31,709 nt of DNA from Hirudo medicinalis (lineage: Eukaryota; Annelida; Clitellata; Hirudinida; Hirudinidae), in the NCBI GenBank assembly GCA_011800805.1, contig MPNW01000771.1, forward strand, positions 7,047 to 38,755. Direction: 5' to 3'. Position 1 is the first letter of the stretch. Each line of letters begins with the position of its first letter. Of this stretch, positions 24,501 to 31,709 are shown piece after piece. The notes beneath the pieces are model-generated. The model saw only the letters and a list, made by a program, of their open reading frames with translations. It was not told the DNA's origin and ran no database searches. A program made the translations under genes and the position numbers.

Positions 24501-26994
24501 TACTCGCTGTCTGTCGAGATGCTCAAAAATGATCCAAAGAAATGTCTCAAGAGTCACATCCTCAAGAATCTCAGTCCTGCCGACAGGTACGTCGCGATCG
24601 ATTGTTTCCTCGTCGCGAGCCGAACGAGTTATCCAATAATTAAGATTCGCTAGTCGTTGTCATGATGTCATCTGACGAATAATACGGCAGGGTGGAAGTT
24701 TTGAGGCACAGTCCGATGATTGAAATGACGAGAAGGAAGAAGTCCCTCGTGTCCGACTTTCGAATCGATTTCGGTCTGTCGTTGTTCCTTGATATTCACT
24801 TGATTAACTTGCTGATCTTTTATATTAAGTACTTTGTTAACAAATTAATTTTTTACTATGAATGACTTTATTTGCTAGAAAATTGATGAGATAAATTTTT
24901 TTTAGTGTTTTCCGTGAACTTTAACCTAAATTCGACTTTACAGATGAAGAGGTTGATAAGTGCAAGTTCACAGACCTGATGGAAGTGGAAAAGAATCGAC
25001 TTGCCGAATGCTGCAGAACTTGGAAGAAGTGCTTGGAGGACGAAGAAGAAATCCCAGAGGATGGTATGTTCATGGATGAGTATTGGAAATGAGTAGATGA
25101 AGAGGCTCATTATGATTTAAATATTATTTAATCACTACCAGTTCAAGGTCAAATCAGGGTAGCAGTTGGAAAGGCAGAACTGCTGATGAAGGAGAGGTTC
25201 GGTCAATTTGCCGACTTGATCGAGGACCACATGACCAAGAGGAGTGAGAAACCAGTCACTGAGGAGGACTTGCAAGGATTCTGGGATATGGTTCTCTGTC
25301 AGGTTGGTCATCAGTGTTAATGTGGCTCATTATTCAATTATTGATTAATTATGTGCATCTGTAATTGATAACTAAAGTATTATTTCATAAATGAAAGGTT
25401 TGAAACAGCCTTCTAAGGTTCAATGCATGAATTGTATGAACAGGAAGAATGATACCATGATAATGATGCTTAACAGGTGCTGGATGTGGATGCCATGTTG
25501 GACAACTTGAAGAAGTTGAAGGACAACAACTGGCTGCAAGAGGAAGTTGGACCAATCCCCATGCCTAAGAAGGTGAGGATATTCATTCGTTGACTGTAGC
25601 CAAGTGGTTGGTTGTCTGTTTGGTGCGTCTCCATTGGGTGTTAAAATCCAAGCCACTCACAAGAGTTTCTGTAATTATTATTATTATCTTTCCACCTAAT
25701 TGTGATATTACATTAATGATTAACAGAGTCGCAACATGCATTGTACACTGCTTAATTTCATTTAATGCATGCATTTATTGAACATCTGACAGAAAAAAGT
25801 CAAAGCACCCGCTCCTGCAAAAGCCGCAGTAATTCGAGGAGTTTCGAATTTTGCCAAGTTCCGCAAGAAGTTGTTGGAGAGTCAGAATGTGGAACAAGCT
25901 GCTGAATTGGAACAAACCACCACAGTCGTCACCACAACAGTCACGACGGTCGTCACCACTCCCAACAAATCCTCCGAAAACCTCAAACTTTTTGACGGAG
26001 GCTTCTTCACGGTCGAAAGTCCGGTCAAGAATTGCACTTTGGGTGGCTGACAGTTTTCTTGATTTTGAATTATGGTCTTCTAATTGTTGATTGATTGCAA
26101 TCGATCGTTCTATTTGCAGAAAGTGTAAGGAAAAGTTTTGGCGATAGAGACGGTCCCGGTTCCTCGAGGAAGTCCCTCTTGGGTTCGGCCGGAGGGAAAT
26201 CCAAGCTCACCCCGAAGTCGCCGTTCTTCATGAGGGATCATTCTTACGCTAACAAGAAGAGAAGGGAGTCGGCAGCTCGGATGATGTCGTTCTGCGATTC
26301 TTCGTTGATTGCAGACGAAGTGAAACCTCCTCAAACCGACGAGAGCCTTTTGACGGCAACTGTCAGTTCCTTGCGCAAGAGGTCTCTCAATAACGAGGCA
26401 CGTGGAAATAGGTAAGTCGGTTCTCATTAATGCACGTAGTATTTCTTGTATTATTGTTTACATATATATATTATTTATTATCTTGTTGTCTGCTTAATCA
26501 AATGATGTTTTCAAGTTGTGTTGGTTCGATTACATAAATTCAAATAAAGTCGTTGATTTAGGCGATCAATGAAGTTCAGTGGAGGTGATTCGTTCAATGA
26601 GAGTCTGAGTCAGTATTTAAAACCATCAGAGTCGACCAGTGAGTTTTTTGGAATTCAATTCAAGATATCTTCTCCATAATTATTTATTGTTAATTATGTA
26701 ATTGAATATTATTTAACAAATTGTTCCAGTGTTCGACAGTCCATTGCACCACCCAAGACTTTCCATTTCGAGCTACGAAGGAGACCTCATCACATTTTCA
26801 CCTTCCACACCTCTTGTTGCAGGTTGGTTTTGTTTATTTGCAGCCTCATGAATATGCATTAGACAGATTTCCATGTTTTCATAGCATGATGATGATGATC
26901 ATTTCAATACCTAGAGTTTTGTTAATGCTAAATTGCTTTAGTTTTCAACATTAAGGATTCATGTGAGTATTGTGTTCTCTTCATTACAGGATGA
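21546..26994 (+). CDS. DLGAP5: HURP/DLGAP5-like mitotic spindle protein with AT-hooks
   Basis: Exons: 21546-21750, 22080-22225, 22331-22525, 22623-22698, 22754-23018, 23132-24243, 24442-24586, 24691-24773, 24944-25063, 25142-25302, 25477-25572, 25793-26042, 26120-26411, 26562-26638, 26730-26822, 26990-26994. Phases match; 1106 aa (human 846). HURP binds kinetochore microtubules near chromosomes. Evidence: N-terminal basic coiled coil EDRKILLDKWKTEKELRKQK (74-93), as in human HURP; GKAP domain (about 744-868) with IRVAVGKAELLMKERFGQF, LQGFWDMV and DNLKKLKDNNW; then GFFTVESPVK and C-terminal LITFSP, both conserved in HURP. Odd: AT-hook-like GRPxK motifs at about 131-135, 243-250, 360-366, 398-405, 444-451 and 542-549, and an acidic stretch with a duplicated VLYSL motif. 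Least certain are the exon 6 start (an in-frame acceptor lies 12 nt upstream), the exon 12 donor (26042), and the last exon of only 5 coding nt; read-through of the 26822 donor would add about ten residues instead. Confidence 0.94.
23045..23069. mobile_element. SINE fragment in HURP intron 5
   Basis: A 25-bp segment, GCGCCATTTGCATAGCGTC plus AGAGGC, matches 29892-29916 of the SINE-like element with one mismatch. It lies in the intron after HURP exon 5, and indicates a dispersed family with a second, truncated copy. Confidence 0.55.
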
Positions 26995-27306
26995 TATTTG
27001 GTTGCCATTGTTTTCAATATTGCATGAAGTGTAGATTGAACATAATTTAAGATGGTTTCTATTGTATTCCAAAAGCCAAACCATCCCTGAGAAGATCTGT
27101 ACTTACAAGGTCGGTGAGGAGGAATTCAATCAAGCCCTGAACTGTTCCCATTGAATGACAAAGGCTACAACCTCTCATTGGTTGCAGGCAGCTGCGTTGT
27201 TTTGCGTTTTAGAAAGAATCACCATTTATTTTTTCATTCGTGCCATTTTATTTTGAATTATTGCAACAAACAGTTCTCGTTGATGTGGCATGAAGGATTT
27301 GACTTG
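26995..27306 (+). other. Probable 3' UTR of the HURP-like gene
   Basis: Follows the inferred stop codon at 26992-26994 up to the AATAAA signal. No other open frame of interest. Confidence 0.6.
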
Positions 27307-27312
27307 AATAAA
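27307..27312 (+). terminator. Poly(A) signal of the HURP-like gene
   Basis: AATAAA (in TTGAATAAAAGC) about 313 nt after the stop codon. It precedes the convergent tetraspanin gene, whose stop is at 27722. Confidence 0.65.
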
Positions 27313-27721
27313 AGCTATTTCTGAAGCTATGAATTAAAATTGGCAAAGGGGTTTGTGTGTATCGTTGGTGCTCATCCATGCTTTCAAGTGTTCAAATCCA
27401 ATATTAAACCTGAAGGTGCCGACTTGTTAGTCTGTTTGATAAGTGATTTAAAGAAGTGCAGATTACATGCAAATGGGATCCGCAAATATTTACATTTAAA
27501 TATTTAAGCAGTTCTGCATGGTCATTAAAACGTCTCACTGCGGGCTTCCGTCGTGCACAGAGTTTCACAGTAGAAGTATGTTTTGTATTATATTATACAT
27601 ATTATATACAACCCTAAAAATAATGTAGTTTCTTCATGGACGTGTTTTTGCTGGGCGCTGTACTTGCATGGAGGCTTGTCGGTCGTGTGCCCCTTCGTTC
27701 GTTCGAACGGATGGTCGAGCG
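27313..27721. other. Convergent spacer, probable tetraspanin 3' UTR
   Basis: Lies between the HURP poly(A) signal (+) and the tetraspanin stop codon (-). No clear minus-strand AATAAA is seen, only AT-rich variants near 27590-27605. Confidence 0.45.
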
Positions 27722-28945
27722 TCACTGGAAGTCGTCGTCTTCGCACCACGTATAATCGACCAAAGATTTCTTCAACCACGAGAGAAGAATGCAGGCGTAG
27801 ATAAAGTCAACGATCTGAAAGTTTTATTTCCTCATTTTTACTCAACTTCTCAATAAACTCTGCATTCGTTGGCCATTGTTGAATGCAATGTCTTTAGTGG
27901 ACGCAGCCCATTTACTGCTGGTTGTTAACAATATTATTAATAATAATTATGATGATGTATTATTCATATCAATGAATTGATAGAGTGATGTAACCTGCAA
28001 AATGATGATGACATGTAGGAACCAACCCAGATATTCGAATTGTCGCAGCCAATCGATTAGCGCATTCAGACATCCCTGTTGAGATGAAATCATAACTGAT
28101 TATAAATAAATAATTAATGGTAAAAATAACTAAATAATAAAAAATAACTAAACAATAATAATAAATATTGAAATAATAATAATAATAATAAATAAACAAC
28201 AACAATAATATATATTTAAATACTAATAAATATTTAAATACTAATAACGATTAATTAACGTGTGATTATTGTTATGATTTCCGATATTTCAATAAATCTT
28301 CAGCGGTAAAGTTGAGTAAAATGTCGTTGAGAAGTTTAGTGAGAGGTTTTGAGACAAATTGTGACTGATGAGTTCGAAGATGGACGCACACCCCCACAAT
28401 TCTGACTTTCTTATTTGCAGCTGTTATAGGAAACTTTATTGAATTATATTTATATTTTCATTCTCACAAATATTTACTGTAATTAGTAAATTAATAATAG
28501 TAATAATATTATATTGTATTATAATATATGTCATATTAATAATTGTAAATAATAAAAAATAATTATAAATAATTATTATATATAATTATTATATATAATT
28601 AATAATATTATTAGTATTTATTAATAATAATATTAATTATTATTATTTATTATTAATATTATTTTTTAATTATTTAATAATAATAATAATAATTAATTAT
28701 GTAATTTATATTATGTAATTTAATAAATTTTTATAATTGTATTTATAATTAAATTATTCAATTAATAAATGAAATTGAAAATTAATCAATTAACTTTACT
28801 ATTGTCAATGAATTAATTGAAGTTGTTGGAAATTGCATCTCAAATGTTTTGGAACTCATAGGAAATACCATCATCTCTTGCGTGACACATCCGAGATATT
28901 GTTACTTTTTCATCATCATCATCGTCGTCGTCGTCTTCGTCGTCG

Positions 28946-28996
<51 letters not shown>

Positions 28997-29311
28997 ACAA
29001 CAACAACAACAACAACAACGTCATTATCACCATCATCATCATTCCCACCACCACCGCCATCATCGTCATCGTCATCATCACCAGCTGACCTTGGATCGAA
29101 TGTGATGATGATCTGAGGTGATGTTGGGGAAGTTCATGATGGCGGCAATGGCTTCGACTTGGCACTGTGCATCACTCTTCCTGCTGTGCCTCTTCACGGA
29201 CAAAATGGCGCAACAGGAGGTCGGAACGAAGCTTCCATCGGCGAAATTCGTGTGGTTGTACCAGGAACTTTCGCGGTAGTCTATTGGACCGTGAGCCCCA
29301 CAGCAATTCAG
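27722..29311 (-). CDS. Tetraspanin, C-terminal part (large loop and fourth membrane helix)
   Basis: Three exons in transcript order: 29311-29090 (74 codons), 28075-27995 (27 codons), 27814-27722 (30 codons plus TGA), all joined in phase 0. The first encodes most of the large extracellular loop: LNCCGAHGPIDY with the defining CCG motif, then PTSCC and a further Cys. The second supplies GC (sixth loop cysteine) and starts membrane helix 4 (LGWFLHVIIILQ); the third ends it (IVDFIYACILLSWL) with a short tail, WCEDDDFQ. Two N-glycosylation sites, NHT and NIT, are in the loop. Tetraspanins organise membrane microdomains with integrins and other partners. Exons for helices 1-3 are not identified and may lie in 29312-31709 or beyond, so this entry is 5'-partial. 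The intron 28076-29089 carries a CAT/CAA microsatellite and long AT-rich tracts. Subfamily unknown. Confidence 0.88.
28100..28780. repeat. Very AT-rich simple-sequence tract
   Basis: Mostly AAT/ATT and TAATTA words, inside the tetraspanin intron between its last-but-two and last-but-one exons. A non-repetitive patch at about 28290-28440 interrupts it. Confidence 0.75.
28910..29080. repeat. CAT/CGT/CAA trinucleotide microsatellite
   Basis: Runs of TCA and TCG followed by eight ACA/AAC units and then further CAT/CCA repeats. It ends about 10 bp from the donor of the tetraspanin loop exon (29090). The poly-His, poly-Ile and poly-Met frames it opens are not coding. Confidence 0.93.
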
Positions 29312-29867
29312 CTGTCGGTGATTGCAAGTATTTTATTAGTAATTTATTAAGTAATCACTTGCATAATTATTAATTTACCTAATTTATTAAAGTTATCGAC
29401 AATATTCACTCTCTAAAGAACCCTTTTAAAAATTAAAACATCTTTTGAAAGGCAATACACAGCTGAATATTTTAGAGAGGTGGACGATGATGATGATGAT
29501 GATGTCGATGAAATCATGTTTAGGGAAACTTCAAGGCTTTTTCAAATAGACATGGAACCAAGTACTGAGGGTCTAAGTACGAAAAAGAGTAGAAGCACAT
29601 AAAATGTGTACTTGAGTTCAAGTACAAGTTTATCATGTCTCCTTTGAAGCATTCAGAAAAATGGTAGAAGAAAATATGAACGAGTCTTGTTTATTCCCGA
29701 AAGTGAAGACATTTTAGTGTAATTTAGAAAAAACATTTGAAAATGTAAGATGTTCTCGTTTGTGACATTTAAGGTGTCAGAAAACACGACATGTAATTTC
29801 CACTCCCTTGATTGTATTTGGCTCTTTTGCAGAGAATGTTTGACCTTGCTGGAATTTAATTATGTAA
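29312..29867. other. Intergenic or intronic DNA upstream of the tetraspanin loop exon
   Basis: Searched on the minus strand for tetraspanin helices 1-3 and none is apparent. Contains a short GATGAT run near 29489-29510 and TAAGTAC-type words near 29570-29630. Confidence 0.45.
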
Positions 29868-30180
29868 ATGTAAATGTACTTCATTTATATAGCGCCATAT
29901 GCATAGCGTCAGAGGCGCTTCTTGTCAACCATTTATATAGCGCTCCTTCCCAAGGGCGCTTGCGGCAGTGCAGGCTGGGTTTCGAANATGTAAATGTACT
30001 TCATTTATATAGCGCCATATGCATAGCGTCAGAGGCGCTTCTTGTCAACCATTTATATAGCGCTCCTTCCCAAGGGCGCTTGCGGCAGTGCAGGCTGGGT
30101 TTCGAACACGACACGTTACGACTTGTTGCCATTACCGCCGTATGCAGGAACGTAACCCATTCGGCCAACCTGCACACAAT
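29868..30180 (-). mobile_element. tRNA-derived SINE, with an assembly duplication
   Basis: Read on the minus strand it begins with a tRNA-like head: A box TGGCCGAATGGG (30167-30156) and B box TGTTCGAAACCC (30108-30097). The A-to-B distance of about 48 nt resembles tRNA-Leu/Ser types. The body follows, with two copies of GCGCTATATAAATG. On the plus strand 29868-29986 and 29988-30106 are identical 119-bp copies separated by a single N at 29987, most likely overlapping contig ends joined without merging. The real element is probably about 190-200 bp. Confidence 0.75.
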
Positions 30181-30185
30181 TATTA

Positions 30186-30274
30186 ATTACATTATTGTAA
30201 TAATTAATAATTACATAATTACATAATAATTACATAATTAATTAATTACATTATTGTAATAATTAATAATTACA
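30186..30274. repeat. 30-bp direct repeat, near-palindromic, AT-only
   Basis: The same 30-bp AT-rich word, containing TTACATTATTGTAA, occurs at 30186-30215 and 30245-30274, with TACATAAT repeats between. It directly adjoins the tRNA-like end of the SINE. Confidence 0.8.
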
Positions 30275-31560
30275 AATCCTAATAACGAGTATATTTTTAA
30301 TAACAATAATAATAAATAAGCAGTGCAAGCCGAAGACAGATCAATCCTGATAATAATAAGATCAATCCAATAACTCCTGCAAGATGAATGATTAAAAAGT
30401 ATTCCATCACGAAGTAGTGACATGTAAATGTCATGTGACAAGTAAATGAATGTGACATGCAAAGGAATGATCGGCTTGCTGGAAAACAATTGCTGGATGC
30501 ATTTAGGATGTAGTTTATGGTTTGGAGGCATGCAGATGCTCTTGAAGGATTTGTTGAAATACAAAGTATTCTTGTTTGAAATTGAAGTGAAATGAAAGAG
30601 TGAAAATACAAACCAATGCATGAACAAACAAACCAATGTATCAGAAGACAAGTCCATGACTTACCAGAAGAATAATGAATGTTTCTAAGTTAAACATTAA
30701 GATTTTTATCTTGAAACTGCTCAAAGAGCAAACAGGAATATTTGACGATGGCAAACATTTTCAGGATGAGCAGAAAAGTGGAAGATGATCCAAATCCAGA
30801 GATTCAAGATGAAAGGTGAAAACCAGCATTGGTTGTCCTCAAACAAAGTCTGCCAAAGGAGGACTGAAATAGGGGAGTGCAAGGAGATGCTGCTAGCACT
30901 AAATCAGCAAGGATTGATTAGTCTCCAGGGTGGAGCCAACAAGTGGCTGATAAGAGGCCCTTCGAAGCTTGCAGAAAGACAAAAGTATTCACCATGAAAC
31001 TTTCGAACCACGAAACTTGATCTCAAAAAGGTGGACATGTTTTAATTTTATATGGCTAATGTTTTCATCTGGCTTACACAAGCTTACGCTTGATGATGAC
31101 GATGATGATGATGATGACGACGATGATGATCATGTTACAACATTTCTAGCAGTTTAGTTTATTTTAATTTTCCTGACACATGATGATCCCTGGCTTTAAA
31201 TATTTCGATGGTGCTTCTCTTAGGGATTGTTTGGACCAGAATTATTAAAAAATCATTAATGATAATAATATTGTTAATAATCATCACCATCATCATCACC
31301 ATCGCAGTGATAGTAGAGAGTAGAAGATATAATATTAACTGGCTGCACAGCGATGAACTTTGAAGGCATTCAAGCGTGACATTTGTTCAACGATGAAATA
31401 AAACTCCATGACTTTCGGTGCATTCTTCATACTAACATGTAATGTAATATAACATTACATTACGTAAAACAACAGTTTATATTTATATTTTTATTGATTT
31501 AATAACATAACGAATACAATATAACACGTGTCATACACGTTAAGAAGCATTTCATCGGAA
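30275..31560. other. Region without a recognised gene
   Basis: Holds small GAT/GAC (31093-31132) and CAT (31281-31302) microsatellites. A possible plus-strand exon (acceptor before 30765, ATG 30765, donor after about 30817) reads MSRKVEDDPNPEIQDE but cannot be joined in frame to anything downstream. On the minus strand, hydrophobic segments at 30716-30665 and from 30376 could recall a tetraspanin first helix, but their intron phases do not match. Confidence 0.4.
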
Positions 31561-31577
31561 ATGTTTTTAAACGAATA

Positions 31578-31709
31578 TTTGTAACAAACATCAACAATGT
31601 ATTTGTAACAACAAACATCAACAATGTATTTGTAACAACAAACATCAACAATGTATTTGTAACAACAAACATCAACAATGTATTTGTAACAACAAACATC
31701 AACAATGTA
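31578..31709. repeat. 27-bp tandem repeat at the window end
   Basis: About 4.5 copies of a 27-bp unit containing AACATCAACAATGTATTTGT; the first copy is 3 bp shorter. The period is a multiple of three, so the minus strand reads a repeated MFVVTNTLL, but no flanking gene supports coding. The array continues past the window. Confidence 0.93.

Noticed and set aside
28290..28440. Possible extra tetraspanin exon on the minus strand (open frame with NKKVRIVGVC)
   Set aside because: The flanking exons already join in phase 0 and complete the six-cysteine loop; adding this would disrupt it.
29159..29350. Plus-strand open frames over the tetraspanin loop exon
   Set aside because: The minus strand encodes a tetraspanin CCG loop; these are antisense shadows.
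30097..30167. A functional tRNA gene on the minus strand
   Set aside because: A and B boxes are present but the stems do not pair convincingly, and the sequence continues into a SINE-like body.
30355..30716. Minus-strand hydrophobic segments (FKIKILMFNLETFIILL and VIGLILLLSGLICL) as tetraspanin helix 1
   Set aside because: The first ends in phase 0 while the second needs phase 1, and no helix 2 or 3 follows, so I did not add them to the gene.
31499..31705. 68-aa minus-strand frame with repeated MFVVTNTLL
   Set aside because: Product of the 27-bp tandem array; no gene context.

Overview
The window is animal nuclear DNA. Its five genes have many short exons with GT..AG introns, and all are recognisable metazoan families: thrombospondin repeats, DAZAP1, glucose-6-phosphate isomerase (GPI), HURP/DLGAP5 and a tetraspanin. 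There are no bacterial-style operons. AT-rich non-coding DNA full of ATT, CAT/CGT and longer tandem arrays, introns from about 80 bp to 2.2 kb, and tRNA-derived SINE-like DNA suggest an invertebrate. The vertebrate-like HURP C-terminus (GFFTVESPVK, LITFSP) and the DAZAP1 C-terminus (GFHPYRR) would fit a deuterostome, but I cannot name the species.

Layout. 1-1408: a 16-20 bp minisatellite, unique AT-rich DNA and a CAT/CGT trinucleotide array. 1453-4603 (+): secreted six-repeat thrombospondin type-1 (TSR) protein, 8 exons, 387 aa, with a TATA box and a poly(A) signal. 4663-6332: convergent 3' flank and the probable long 3' UTR of the next gene. 6333-12878 (-): DAZAP1-like protein with two RRMs, 11 coding exons, 406 aa. 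12879-15800: gene-poor spacer with a duplicated promoter-type motif, two unexplained exon-like segments and a possible old SINE. 15801-20171 (-): GPI, 17 exons, 557 aa, all catalytic residues present. 20172-21545: shared divergent promoter region. 21546-26994 (+): HURP/DLGAP5 ortholog, 16 coding exons, 1106 aa, with an unusual run of AT-hook motifs. 27722-29311 (-): the last three exons of a tetraspanin (CCG loop and fourth membrane helix); its 5' exons were not found. 29312-31709: SINE with a 119-bp assembly duplication around a single N, AT-rich repeats and a 27-bp tandem array running off the window end.

I rebuilt each gene by hand from splice signals, requiring intron phases to match at every junction and family motifs to continue across joins. 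The five genes are functionally unrelated (extracellular matrix, RNA binding, glycolysis, mitotic spindle, membrane organiser), so this is ordinary animal gene order, not a cluster. I see no self-contained novel system. The most interesting signals are: paired loss of one disulfide in five of six TSRs; AT-hook expansion in HURP; an inverted-repeat element enclosing a degenerate CCCTAA-like array; a SINE family with a second fragment inside a HURP intron; and unexplained exon-like segments near 13.9-14.1 kb.
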